NCBI GenBank assembly: GCA_039811185.1
Contig: JBDHYF010000002.1
Location: forward strand, 248,001-312,000
DNA: 64,000 nucleotides
Source of the DNA: JAEZDR01 sp039811185
GTDB taxonomy: Bacteria; Bacteroidota; Bacteroidia; Chitinophagales; Chitinophagaceae
Reading direction: 5' to 3'
The position numbers and the translations under genes were made by a program. Positions 23,780-32,470 of the stretch are shown here, one piece after another. The notes beneath the pieces are model-generated. The model was not told the origin of the DNA, searched no databases, and was given only the letters and a program-made list of their open reading frames with translations. Each line of letters begins with the position of its first letter. The first letter of the stretch is position 1.

Positions 23780-24334
23780 TTAATTTAATTGCGGGTCGAT
23801 GGGGTAGTTGATCATTTGTTCGTACTCGCCGCCGAGTTCTTTTAAAGAAGTTCGCCAAATGGCGTCGGCTTCCGTGCGAAAAACAAGGTCGCTGCTCGCG
23901 GCGCGCAAAATCCAGCTTTTGGTATCGGTCTCCATATCGAGCTGAGCTTCGCCCCATCCACTGTATCCAATAAAAAAACGGATGTCTTCCCGGCTAAGTT
24001 CACCGGCTTTCAGATGGCCTGCAACAGTTTCGAGATTTCCTCCCCAAAAAATTCCATTCCCGATATCTACGCTGTCGGATACAATATCGGGTCGGCAGTG
24101 CACAAAGTGGAGGGTGTCGGGCTGTACCGGCCCTCCGTAAAACAACGGATAGTCGCAAAACGAAAGTGTTTCCAGCACCATTCCAACATTTGCATCGTAC
24201 TGCCGGTTCAATACAAATCCAACACTTCCTTCGCTGTTGTGCTCACAAACTAAAACAACGGTGCGCATAAAGTTGGGATCTTGAAGAAACGGATCCGATA
24301 TCAGTAATATTCCTTCTTTAATGTCGCTCATCAT
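23780..24334 (-). CDS. YqgE/AlgH family protein (UPF0301)
   Basis: The 184-residue protein matches the YqgE/AlgH family in length and in the N-terminal block GILLISDPFLQDPNFMRTVVLVCEH. GSVGFVLNR, LFYGGPVQPDTLHFVH and FIGYSGWGEAQLDME follow. The family is widespread, cytosolic and of unclear function. A strong Shine-Dalgarno sequence (AAGGAGGG, bases 24339-24346 on the minus strand) stands 5 bases from the first of two adjacent ATG codons and 8 from the second, so either may be used. Such an SD is unusual in this window. Confidence 0.9.
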   Translation of the reverse strand: MMSDIKEGILLISDPFLQDPNFMRTVVLVCEHNSEGSVGFVLNRQYDANVGMVLETLSFCDYPLFYGGPVQPDTLHFVHCRPDIVSDSVDIGNGIFWGGNLETVAGHLKAGELSREDIRFFIGYSGWGEAQLDMETDTKSWILRAASSDLVFRTEADAIWRTSLKELGGEYEQMINYPIDPQLN

Positions 24335-24417
24335 AATACCCTCCTTGCAAAATAAGTGAATGTTAAGTCGAAAAATGGTTAAATAATTCCATAACAGTTT
24401 TTATGAAGCGCCGCTTT

Positions 24418-24425
24418 TATATTTG
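24418..24425 (+). promoter_or_regulatory. -7 box of the sensor kinase gene, 4 bases from the start codon
   Basis: TATATTTG is an exact TAnnTTTG match. Four bases (ACGA) separate it from ATG 24430, implying transcription from the start codon itself. Confidence 0.6.
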
Positions 24426-24429
24426 ACGA

Positions 24430-25758
24430 ATGAAGAAGATTTTCAAGGTAATTGTGCTGCTGATAACGCTTTCGCTTGTTGGAATTATCGGCATTCAGGT
24501 ATCGTGGTTTAAAAATCTTTTGCAGGTTCAGGAACAGCGCATTTTATATAAGGTTGAAGTAGCGGCGCTAAAAGTTATACAGTCCATCAACACTCAATCG
24601 GCCATCAACCCCATGTTTCGGCTCAAACGTCCCGGTGCAGGACTTCTTCCTGAAACTTTCTCGGTATTAACGCCGCCTACCATTTCGCAGCGTTACAGCC
24701 GCTACGAAATTGAAGAAAAACTGCAAGACGCGTTTGAGGAGAATGGCCTGAAGAACATTCATTTTGAATATGCCATCGTAAACAACAACCTCGGCGTTTA
24801 CGAAATGCAGTCTGCCAACTTTGAGAAAGCAACAGCCGATTCATTGAACTATAAACGAAAGATAATACCTGTTACACCGGAGAATAATTCATTAATGCCG
24901 GGCGTTACTTTCGATGAATTTTTTATCATTATTCTTCCCAATTTTCAGAAGCAATTGTGGGCGTCGGTTATCTGGATGGTGATGCTGTCGGTGGTGTTTA
25001 CACTGGTGATTATTGCAGCATTTTATGTAACGGTGAAAACCCTCATTAACCAGCGGAAGCTGAGCATTATTAAAAGCGATTTTATTAATAACATGACGCA
25101 TGAGTTTAAGACGCCGCTGGCCACCATTTCGCTTGCAGTAGACGCACTAAAGAACGAGAAGGTGTTAAGCGATCCTGATAAGATGGGCTATTTCAGCGGC
25201 ATTATTAAAGAAGAAAATGTGCGCATGAATAAGCATGTGGAAACCATTTTACAAGCTGCTTTAATGGAAAAGCGCGAATTAAAGCTGAACAGAACACCAG
25301 TACATATTCACGAACTCATAACTACAGTTACCGACAACTTTAAACTGCGCCTGCACGAGAAGAACGGGCAACTCGAGCTGCTGCTGAATGCAAAAAATGA
25401 TGTGCTCGCTGTAGATGAAGTGCATTTCCGAAACGTGATTTCGAATTTGCTCGACAACGCCATCAAATACAGTAAAGAGGAAGAGCCGGTTCACATCAAA
25501 ATTATCACCCACTGCACCCATAAAAACTTTATTGTTCGCGTTGAGGATAACGGAATCGGAATGAATAAAGAAACGGTGAAGCGTGTGTTTGAAAAATTTT
25601 ACCGGTCGCATACCGGCAACATTCATAACGTAAAAGGTTTTGGACTTGGGATGAGCTATGTGAAGGGTGTTATCGATGCTCATCAGGGAAAAATAAAAGT
25701 AGAAAGTGTGTTGGGAAAAGGAAGTCGTTTTACACTCGAAATTCCCGTTACAAAGTAG
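24430..25758 (+). CDS. Two-helix membrane sensor histidine kinase
   Basis: The 442-residue kinase has transmembrane helices at about 6-25 and 178-202 flanking an extracytoplasmic sensor region of about 150 residues. It lacks an evident HAMP domain. The DHp domain carries the phosphorylated His224 in the H-box THEFKTPL. The ATPase domain shows the N-box FRNVISNLLDNAIKYS, G1 VEDNGIGM and G2 GFGLGMSYV. No response regulator gene lies next to it. The 3' end overlaps the convergent queA by 11 bases. Paired Bacteroidota kinases of this form are usually followed by a regulator gene. The signal sensed is unknown. Confidence 0.9.
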   Translation: MKKIFKVIVLLITLSLVGIIGIQVSWFKNLLQVQEQRILYKVEVAALKVIQSINTQSAINPMFRLKRPGAGLLPETFSVLTPPTISQRYSRYEIEEKLQDAFEENGLKNIHFEYAIVNNNLGVYEMQSANFEKATADSLNYKRKIIPVTPENNSLMPGVTFDEFFIIILPNFQKQLWASVIWMVMLSVVFTLVIIAAFYVTVKTLINQRKLSIIKSDFINNMTHEFKTPLATISLAVDALKNEKVLSDPDKMGYFSGIIKEENVRMNKHVETILQAALMEKRELKLNRTPVHIHELITTVTDNFKLRLHEKNGQLELLLNAKNDVLAVDEVHFRNVISNLLDNAIKYSKEEEPVHIKIITHCTHKNFIVRVEDNGIGMNKETVKRVFEKFYRSHTGNIHNVKGFGLGMSYVKGVIDAHQGKIKVESVLGKGSRFTLEIPVTK

Positions 25759-26968
25759 GCGGCTGAAGAAACAACAGGCTGCTGTCGCCATAGCTTAAAA
25801 ACCTGAAGTTATGCTGAAGCGCATAGTCGTATATCTTTTTCCAGTCGTTGCCTGTAATGGCCGCAATGAGCAGCAGCAGGGTAGATCCGGGCTGGTGAAA
25901 ATTTGTGATGAGGGCTCCCACTGTTTTAAATTGATAACCCGGCATAATCAGCAAACGTGTTTTGGTGTAAAAGGTGGTGAGCTGATGCTTCTTCATCCAT
26001 AGAACAAGGCTTTCGATGGCAGCTTGCGCACTTACCGCATTTCGGTTTTGATACGGCAACCATTGGCCTACGTCCAGCGTCTCCGGTGTGAATGCGGCAT
26101 TAGTTTTTACCTGATAGCCGAGCCAGTACAAACTCTCGAGTGTGCGCAAAGAAGTAGTGCCCACTGCTACGCGCAGAATGTTTTTTTGTTGCAACATTTT
26201 CTCCAAAAAATCCAGGCGCACCTCTATCAGTTCAGCGTGCATGTGGTGGTCTGCAACTTTCTCCGTTTTTACCGGCATAAACGTACCTGCGCCCACATGC
26301 AGCGTTACGAAATCGGTAGAAATGCCTTTTTGGTGCAGTGATGAAAACACAGCCTCCGTAAAATGCAGTCCTGCTGTTGGTGCGGCCACAGAGCCATCGG
26401 CTTTGGCGTATACCGTTTGGTAGCTGGCGGCATCGCTCGTTTCTGTTGTCCGCTTTATGTAAGGAGGAAGCGGCATCCGGCCAAACAAATGAAGCACTTC
26501 TATAAACGCGAGCGGCTTATTCCAAGTGAATTCCACTAAAAACGCGTCCTCAACTTTTTCGATTTTTGCTGCGGTTAAGGTAATGCCGTTTTCAGTATGT
26601 TTTAAAGCTTCTTCTTTTTTCCATTTTGAGGCTTTCCCAATCAAACATTTATAGCGCACAGCGGATTGTGTTGTCAGCGCCGTGCTGATGTCTGTGTCGG
26701 CAGGTTCGAGGCAAAAGATTTCTATGCGTGCGCCCGAGACAGTAGTAAAATACAGGCGGGCTTCAATTACGCGGGTATCGTTAAAAATAAGGTGGGCATT
26801 CGGCGGCAGTTGCGATGCAAGATTTTTAAACACCGTTTCCGAAATGTTGCCTTGGTTGTAGATGAGTAATTTGGAGGCATCGCGCTCTTCCATCGGGAAG
26901 AAGGCGATGTTAGTATTCGGAAGCTCGTATTCAAACTCTTTAATTTTCAAATCGTTATTCCACATCAT
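25748..26968 (-). CDS. queA: S-adenosylmethionine:tRNA ribosyltransferase-isomerase
   Basis: QueA transfers the ribosyl part of S-adenosylmethionine to preQ1 in tRNA to make epoxyqueuosine. The 406-residue protein has LIFNDTRVIEARLYF in the N-terminal part and the AAPTAGLHFTE block. LHVGAGTFMPVKTEKVADHHMHAEL and TNFHQPGSTLLLL follow, all hallmarks of the family. Its length is longer than the approximately 350 residues of E. coli QueA. The first two codons are both ATG, so the start may be one codon later. The stop overlaps the convergent kinase gene. No other queuosine gene is in the window. Confidence 0.93.
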   Translation of the reverse strand: MMWNNDLKIKEFEYELPNTNIAFFPMEERDASKLLIYNQGNISETVFKNLASQLPPNAHLIFNDTRVIEARLYFTTVSGARIEIFCLEPADTDISTALTTQSAVRYKCLIGKASKWKKEEALKHTENGITLTAAKIEKVEDAFLVEFTWNKPLAFIEVLHLFGRMPLPPYIKRTTETSDAASYQTVYAKADGSVAAPTAGLHFTEAVFSSLHQKGISTDFVTLHVGAGTFMPVKTEKVADHHMHAELIEVRLDFLEKMLQQKNILRVAVGTTSLRTLESLYWLGYQVKTNAAFTPETLDVGQWLPYQNRNAVSAQAAIESLVLWMKKHQLTTFYTKTRLLIMPGYQFKTVGALITNFHQPGSTLLLLIAAITGNDWKKIYDYALQHNFRFLSYGDSSLLFLQPPTL

Positions 26969-26996
26969 TCAGAATTAATTCACGTATTTTAAATAG

Positions 26997-27015
26997 TTAT
27001 CCACAGTTATTCACA
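26997..27015 (+). promoter_or_regulatory. Two tandem DnaA boxes upstream of the dcw cluster
   Basis: TTATCCACA (26997-27005) and TTATTCACA (27007-27015) both fit the DnaA-box consensus TTATnCACA. They lie in the same direction with starts 10 bases apart, one helical turn. A weaker TTATTCCACA is found at 26955-26964. They sit between queA and mraZ, about 110 bases upstream of the MraZ operator. Control of queA or the dcw cluster by DnaA, or DnaA titration, is inference. Confidence 0.55.
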
Positions 27016-27126
27016 GCCGGCTGACCCATATTGTTCATTTCTAAGGCCAAGGATGTTTGATAATCAATCACTTAACCTCAAAACTATAGGGTGGACAAAA
27101 TTGCAGAAGGAATATTTGCTCCAAAA

Positions 27127-27161
27127 GTGGTAAAAAGTGTTATTTTGTGGGAGTAATTGGG
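27127..27161 (+). promoter_or_regulatory. MraZ operator: four direct repeats with 10-base period
   Basis: GTGGT (27127), GTGTT (27137), GTGGG (27147) and TTGGG (27157) start exactly 10 bases apart, separated by 5-base spacers. This is the arrangement known for MraZ autoregulatory sites (TGGGN repeats with N5 in E. coli, AAAGTG-type repeats in mollicutes). A TTATTTTG sequence at 27140-27147, close to a -7 box, lies inside the repeats. MraZ binding would therefore block the promoter of the division cluster. The mraZ ATG is at 27174. Confidence 0.75.
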
Positions 27162-27173
27162 AAAATTCATTGT

Positions 27174-27638
27174 ATGATCGGTTTTTTAGGAGAATATGAA
27201 GCCACACTCGACGCCAAGGGGCGCTTCCTGCTTCCGTCGGGCTTTAAAAAGCAGCTCACGGCCGCAGAAAACCGGTTTGTTATTAACCGCGGATTTGAAA
27301 AATGTTTGAGTTTGTATCCGCTTTCAAGTTGGACTCCCATATATGAAAAAATTAGCAGGTTAAACGATTTCGACCCCAAAGTACGCGAATTCCGCCGGCA
27401 ATTCTTAGGAGGTGCTACTGAAATTGAAATGGACAGCGCAGGAAGGCTGTTGCTTCCTTCTAACCTGAAAGAACACGCCGGCCTTTCGAAAGATATTATT
27501 CTAGTAGCAGCCGTAGATAAAATTGAGATCTGGGATGCACCGAAATACAAACAGCTCTTTGAATCTTTTTCTCCCGACAACTTCAGCATGTTAGCGCAGC
27601 AGGTGATGGGAAATGAGAATTTGGAAAACAATGGATAA
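27174..27638 (+). CDS. mraZ: Transcriptional regulator MraZ
   Basis: MraZ is the first gene of the dcw cluster and represses it. The 154-residue protein contains two AbrB-like half-domains, one near the N-terminus (MIGFLGEYEATLDAKGRFLLP) and a second around EIEMDSAGRLLLPSNLKEHAGL. DAKGR and DSAGR are the typical paired turns. I chose ATG 27174 because the upstream in-frame GTG at 27147 lies inside the operator repeats. The gene overlaps rsmH by 8 bases, indicating translational coupling. The direct repeats upstream are the expected self-binding site. Confidence 0.95.
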   Translation: MIGFLGEYEATLDAKGRFLLPSGFKKQLTAAENRFVINRGFEKCLSLYPLSSWTPIYEKISRLNDFDPKVREFRRQFLGGATEIEMDSAGRLLLPSNLKEHAGLSKDIILVAAVDKIEIWDAPKYKQLFESFSPDNFSMLAQQVMGNENLENNG

Positions 27639-28551
27639 AAAGCAACCCAAGGAAGGCTATCATATCCCCGTTTTGTTTAACGAGTCGCTCGATGCACTCA
27701 GCATTCAGCCAAACGGAGTTTATGTAGACTGCACCTTTGGTGGCGGAGGGCACAGCCGGGGAATCCTAAGCAGGCTGGGCCGCAACGGAAGGCTGATTGC
27801 CTTTGACCAGGACGCCGATGCCGTTGCAAACATTTCTCCAGACGAGCGGCTCACGTTTGTTCCGGAAAACTTTAAACACCTCGCAGCCTTTCTCAGACTG
27901 CACAAGGTGGAAAAGGTAGATGGAATACTTGCAGATCTTGGTGTGAGCAGTCATCAATTCGATGAAGGAAGCCGCGGTTTCTCCACCCGGTTTGATGGTC
28001 CGCTTGATATGCGAATGGATATCCGGCAAACCACAACCGCCCAAAACATTGTAAGCGAATTTTCAGAAACAGCCTTACACAAATTGTTCGAAAAATATGG
28101 CGAGGTAAGCAATGCAAAAACATTGGCGCGTCACATCGTTCAACACAGAAAAACTGCCGGTATCAGTACTATCGAATCGTTTAAAAACTTAATTGCGCCG
28201 GTGGTAAAAGGAAATCCTGCAAAGTATCTGGCGCAGGTGTTTCAGGCACTGCGGATAGAAGTAAATGAAGAGATGGAAGCGCTGAAAGCCTTGCTGCAAC
28301 AGTGTTCCGGCGTTTTAAATCCCGGCGGACGAATTGCCATCATCACCTTTCATTCGCTGGAAGACAAACTCGTAAAGCAGTTTTTTAAAAACGAGTCGTT
28401 TGAGGAAGAAGTCGATCATCCATTTTTCAACATAAGCCGGCAACGCAGCTTGAAGCCCGTAAATAAAAAGCCCATAGTTGCAACGGAGGATGAGGTGAGA
28501 AGAAATTCAAGATCGAGAAGTGCGAAGCTTCGCATTGCCGAGAAAATATAA
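27631..28551 (+). CDS. rsmH: 16S rRNA (cytosine-1402-N4)-methyltransferase RsmH
   Basis: RsmH (MraW) methylates C1402 in the ribosomal P site. The 306-residue protein has the AdoMet-binding start VYVDCTFGGGGHSRGIL and DQDADA. The family block ADLGVSSHQFDEGSRGFS is followed by PLDMRMD, and the protein ends with late motifs FHSLEDKLVKQFF and NSRSRSAKLR. ATG 27631 is supported by GYHIPVLFNESL at the usual distance. It overlaps mraZ by 8 bases and is followed 3 bases later by ftsL, the standard dcw order. Confidence 0.96.
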   Translation: MDKKQPKEGYHIPVLFNESLDALSIQPNGVYVDCTFGGGGHSRGILSRLGRNGRLIAFDQDADAVANISPDERLTFVPENFKHLAAFLRLHKVEKVDGILADLGVSSHQFDEGSRGFSTRFDGPLDMRMDIRQTTTAQNIVSEFSETALHKLFEKYGEVSNAKTLARHIVQHRKTAGISTIESFKNLIAPVVKGNPAKYLAQVFQALRIEVNEEMEALKALLQQCSGVLNPGGRIAIITFHSLEDKLVKQFFKNESFEEEVDHPFFNISRQRSLKPVNKKPIVATEDEVRRNSRSRSAKLRIAEKI

Positions 28552-28554
28552 ACT

Positions 28555-28860
28555 ATGAGAGAAGGACGACCCAAAGTGCTGAAGGTTTTTTCGTATAGCT
28601 GGATTGTAAACAATCTGGGCTTTTTTCTCTTCGTTGCGGTGCTCGCCGTTGTGTACATAGGCAACGGCCACATGGCAACCAACAACATAAGAGAAATAAA
28701 TAAGCTGAATGCGGAGATTAAAGATTTACAGTTCGAGAATAAAACGCTGAAGAGCGAATTGATGTATAAAACAAGAGAAGAGGCAATTGTTCAGATGGTG
28801 CAGCCGCTACAGCTTGCGGTGCCAAAACAACCATACGAACGCATTGAAAAACTGAAATAG
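28555..28860 (+). CDS. ftsL: FtsL-like cell division protein
   Basis: This is a 101-residue bitopic protein with a short cytoplasmic N-terminus and one membrane helix at about 20-40. A periplasmic coiled coil of about 35 residues follows (INKLNAEIKDLQFENKTLKS). This is the FtsL/DivIC plan: FtsL links FtsB/FtsQ to FtsW and FtsI at the septum. Sequence identity within the family is low, so position between rsmH and ftsI is the strongest evidence. The stop is 3 bases before the ftsI start codon. Confidence 0.88.
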   Translation: MREGRPKVLKVFSYSWIVNNLGFFLFVAVLAVVYIGNGHMATNNIREINKLNAEIKDLQFENKTLKSELMYKTREEAIVQMVQPLQLAVPKQPYERIEKLK

Positions 28861-28863
28861 AAA

Positions 28864-31005
28864 TTGGCTGCAAAAAACAACCATACGGCAGAAGTTAAAA
28901 GAGATATTCTCTGGCGGGTATATTTAAGCTATATCGCCATAGGCATAGTATGCGCTGTAATTTTTGGTAAGGCAGTTTATATTCAACAAGTGCAGGGGCA
29001 GAGTTACCGAAGCCTTAGCGACAGCCTTCATCAGCGCATAGAAGAAATTGCTGCCGAAAGGGGTACCATTTACAGCGAAGACGGCGAAATGCTTAGCACA
29101 AGTATTCCTCAATTCGATATTTACATAGATTTCGCTACGGAAGCGTTGCGTAAAAACAGTGGGAAACTTTTCCGCGAAAACCTCGATTCACTTGCGATGG
29201 GTTTGTCGATGCTGTTTAAAGATAAGTCGGCATCGGAATATAAAGCCATCCTCAACAAAGGCTATAAGAAGAAGCAGCGATATTTTTTGTTTAAACGCAA
29301 AATAAACTATCGCGAGTTTAAAGAACTGAAAACACTGCCACTTGTTCGGCTTGGCAAAAACAGAAGTGGGTTTATTGCAGAAGTAAAAAGCATCCGCCTG
29401 AACCCTTATAAAATGATGGCGTTCCGGACGATAGGGCTCGACAGAGATTCCTTTAAAGTTGGCCTCGAGCTCACCTACGACAGCGTGCTGAGTGGCACTA
29501 CCGGAAAACGGCTCGTGCGCTATATAGGCGGCGGCGTGGCGGTTCCGGTTGAAGACAGCTCCCTGACCATTGAACCCGAAAACGGAAAAGATGTAATTAC
29601 CACACTCGATGTTCACATTCAGGAAATAACAGAGAATGCGTTGATGAAAATGATGGTTGGCAACGAAGCCGAACACGGCTGCGCCATTGTTATGGAAGTG
29701 GCAACGGGGAAAGTGAAGGCGATTGCAAATCTGGGAAAAGTGCGCGACTCGCTTTATTGGGAAAACTTCAACTATGCACTTTCACCAACCGAACCCGGAT
29801 CTACCTTCAAGCTTGCAACCCTGCTTGCGCTTCTTGAAGATAAGAAAGTGAACATCAACACGCAGGTCGATCTCGAAAAAGGTGCATGGCGAGTATTTGG
29901 CCGCACGGTATACGACAGCGAGCGTCACGGATTAAACAATGTTTCGGTGAAAACTGCCTTCGAAGCCAGTTCCAACGTTGCCATGGCGAAACTCGCAGTT
30001 GAACATTACAACAGCAAGCCATCTTTATTCGTAAATCATTTAAAGATGCTTGGATTCGACAAAACAACGGGCATCGATATTAAGGGCGAACGCTCTCCGG
30101 TGTTATACAGGCCCGGGGGCAAGCATTGGAGCAACACCACATTACCGTGGATGGCATTCGGTTATAACCTTTCCATTACGCCCATGCATACCGCTATGCT
30201 GTACAACGCAATTGCCAACAATGGAAAGCTGCTGAAGCCTTATCTCGTTTCTGCAATTGAAAAGAACGGCATCGTATTCAATCAAAAAAATCCGGTTGTG
30301 ATCAATGAAAAAATTGCGTCGCCTCAAACCATATCGCAGTTAAAAGCCTGCCTGGAAGGTGTGTGCTCTGTTCCCGGAGGAACGGGCTATTCGCTCTTTA
30401 AAAACTCACCGTACAAAGTAGCCGGTAAAACAGGCACTGCGTTGGTTGCCGATGGTAAGCGCGGCTATGCCGATCATATTTATCAAGCCTCTTTTGCCGG
30501 TTATTTTCCGGCCGATGATCCGCAGTATACCATCGTTGTTATTATCAAAAACAAACCTCAGGCAAAAAAATATTATGGCGGATCCGTTGCAGGGCCGGTG
30601 TTTAAGGAGATTTCCGACAGACTGTACACCATGTATGTGCGCAATGGCAAGCAGCGCAATCTTCAACCCGTTCCGGCAGACAGTACATGGTATCAGTATA
30701 CATCCAACTCCGCCGATGCCGTACAGATTATGAGTGCGCTTAACATCCCCTTCAATGGAAAGAAAGATGATTTTGCCGACTATGTAAATATTGTTTCAGA
30801 AAAACGGCCTTCGTTTTACAACACAAAATTTTCGGCCGCGGTAATGCCCGACTTGAGCGGATTAAAATTGAAAGATGCGGTAATGCTGTGTGAGGAAATG
30901 CAGTTAGATGTAAAAGTGAAAGGAAGTGGAAAAGTGTCCGGCCAGTCCATTTCAGCCGGAAGCAAAACAAACCGAAATCAGCAAATAACAATTGAACTGA
31001 ATTGA
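28864..31005 (+). CDS. ftsI: Septal peptidoglycan transpeptidase (PBP3/FtsI type) with one PASTA domain
   Basis: FtsI cross-links septal peptidoglycan. The 713-residue class B PBP has a membrane helix at about 18-38 and a dimerisation/pedestal domain. Its transpeptidase domain has Ser313 in the STFK motif (313-316), SSN at 369-371 and KTG at 522-524. A single PASTA-like domain covers about 652-713. The start appears to be TTG 28864, three bases after the ftsL stop. No ATG, GTG or other plausible codon lies between that stop and the membrane helix, and the next Met is residue 77. PASTA domains on FtsI are normal in Bacteroidota. The gene overlaps murE by one base. Confidence 0.94.
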   Translation: MAAKNNHTAEVKRDILWRVYLSYIAIGIVCAVIFGKAVYIQQVQGQSYRSLSDSLHQRIEEIAAERGTIYSEDGEMLSTSIPQFDIYIDFATEALRKNSGKLFRENLDSLAMGLSMLFKDKSASEYKAILNKGYKKKQRYFLFKRKINYREFKELKTLPLVRLGKNRSGFIAEVKSIRLNPYKMMAFRTIGLDRDSFKVGLELTYDSVLSGTTGKRLVRYIGGGVAVPVEDSSLTIEPENGKDVITTLDVHIQEITENALMKMMVGNEAEHGCAIVMEVATGKVKAIANLGKVRDSLYWENFNYALSPTEPGSTFKLATLLALLEDKKVNINTQVDLEKGAWRVFGRTVYDSERHGLNNVSVKTAFEASSNVAMAKLAVEHYNSKPSLFVNHLKMLGFDKTTGIDIKGERSPVLYRPGGKHWSNTTLPWMAFGYNLSITPMHTAMLYNAIANNGKLLKPYLVSAIEKNGIVFNQKNPVVINEKIASPQTISQLKACLEGVCSVPGGTGYSLFKNSPYKVAGKTGTALVADGKRGYADHIYQASFAGYFPADDPQYTIVVIIKNKPQAKKYYGGSVAGPVFKEISDRLYTMYVRNGKQRNLQPVPADSTWYQYTSNSADAVQIMSALNIPFNGKKDDFADYVNIVSEKRPSFYNTKFSAAVMPDLSGLKLKDAVMLCEEMQLDVKVKGSGKVSGQSISAGSKTNRNQQITIELN

Positions 31006-32468
31006 TGAATCTGTTATCAGACATATTATATAAAGTAAGCCTTGTTACAGTGGTAGGTCCGCTCGACCGTAAGGTTACGGCAATTTGCACGGATAGCCGC
31101 CGGGCTGTTGAAGGCGGTTTGTTCATTGCGATTAAAGGCGTACACACTGATGGGCAGGAATTTATAGCATCCGCCATTGCGGGAGGCTGTAAAACAATTG
31201 TTGCGGAGGCAATGCCTTCTGCCCGTGTTGAGGATGTAACTTATATTGTTGTAAGGAATGCAGCCGAAGCAGCCGGAATTATTGCGGCTAATTTTTACGA
31301 CAATCCTACGCACCAATTAACTGTGGTGGGAGTTACCGGCACCAACGGAAAAACAACAATTGCCACACTGCTGTACAAATTGTTTACTGCGCTCGGATAT
31401 CGTTGCGGGCTTGTAAGCACCGTCCAAAATATGATTGCAGAAAAGGCCATTCCGTCTACACATACTACTCCCGACAGCATTCATCTACACATACTCTTTC
31501 GCGATATGCTGCACGCAGGGTGCACCCATGTGTTTATGGAAGTGAGCAGCCATGCACTGCATCAGCATCGAACCGCCGGGGTACAGTTTGCCGGAGGAAT
31601 ATTCAGCAACATCACGCACGATCATCTCGACTATCATCAAACGTTCGATGAATACATCCGAGTAAAGAAATCGTTTTTCGATCAGTTGCCGCCACAAGCC
31701 TTCGCATTAAGTAATAAAGACGATAAAAGAGGAGCCGTGATGCTTCAGAATACAGCAGCAAAAAAGAATTTTTACAGTCTTAAAACCGTTGCCGACTTCA
31801 AAGCGCGCTTACTCGATAACGACCTCAATGGCCTTGTGTTAAACATTGATGAGAAGGAAGTTCATTTCAGGCTGATCGGCTCGTTTAACGCCTATAATTT
31901 AATTGCCGTTTATGGTGCGGCCGTGTTGCTCGGCGAACCAAAAGATGCGGTGCTGACCGCGCTGAGTAATATAGAAGGTGCTGAAGGGCGTTTCGATTAT
32001 TTCGTTAGCCGCGAAAATATTATTGCCATTGTAGATTATGCACATACCCCTGATGCCCTGCAAAATGTTCTGGAGACGATTCAAAAGCTGCGGAAGGCCG
32101 ACGTAAGCATCATTACCGTTGTGGGATGCGGCGGCGACCGCGACAAAACAAAACGGCCGCTGATGGGTGAAGTTGCGTGTAAGCTTAGCGACAAAGTAGT
32201 TTTTACGAGTGATAATCCGCGCTCGGAAAGCCCGGATGAAATTTTGGACAACATGGTTGAAAACCTGAACAGCGCTGCAAGGCGAAAGTATACGGTGATC
32301 ACAAAAAGAGAGGAGGCAATTAAGCACGCAGTGAGTGTTGCCAACCCGGGCGATATTGTTTTGGTTGCAGGAAAAGGACACGAAAAATATCAGGAAATAA
32401 AAGGCGTGAAACACCCTTTCGATGATAAGGAAGTTTTAAAACAAATGTTTGAACTGTTTAACAAATAA
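31005..32468 (+). CDS. murE: UDP-MurNAc-L-Ala-D-Glu:meso-diaminopimelate ligase
   Basis: MurE adds the third residue of the stem peptide. The 487-residue protein has the ATP-binding motif GVTGTNGKTT (near 109-118), the carbamylated-Lys and His region, and DYAHTPDAL. The specificity motif DNPR is at 403-406. DNPR identifies meso-diaminopimelate rather than lysine as the substrate, fitting a Gram-negative wall. The start is ATG 31005, which shares its A with the ftsI stop (TGATG). The next gene, mraY, begins 3 bases after the stop. murF, often next, is absent from the cluster. Confidence 0.96.
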   Translation: MNLLSDILYKVSLVTVVGPLDRKVTAICTDSRRAVEGGLFIAIKGVHTDGQEFIASAIAGGCKTIVAEAMPSARVEDVTYIVVRNAAEAAGIIAANFYDNPTHQLTVVGVTGTNGKTTIATLLYKLFTALGYRCGLVSTVQNMIAEKAIPSTHTTPDSIHLHILFRDMLHAGCTHVFMEVSSHALHQHRTAGVQFAGGIFSNITHDHLDYHQTFDEYIRVKKSFFDQLPPQAFALSNKDDKRGAVMLQNTAAKKNFYSLKTVADFKARLLDNDLNGLVLNIDEKEVHFRLIGSFNAYNLIAVYGAAVLLGEPKDAVLTALSNIEGAEGRFDYFVSRENIIAIVDYAHTPDALQNVLETIQKLRKADVSIITVVGCGGDRDKTKRPLMGEVACKLSDKVVFTSDNPRSESPDEILDNMVENLNSAARRKYTVITKREEAIKHAVSVANPGDIVLVAGKGHEKYQEIKGVKHPFDDKEVLKQMFELFNK

Positions 32469-32470
32469 GC

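Noticed and set aside
26955..27015. Chromosome replication origin at the DnaA boxes
   Set aside because: Only two good boxes, no AT-rich unwinding region with further boxes, and no dnaA or other origin-associated gene nearby.
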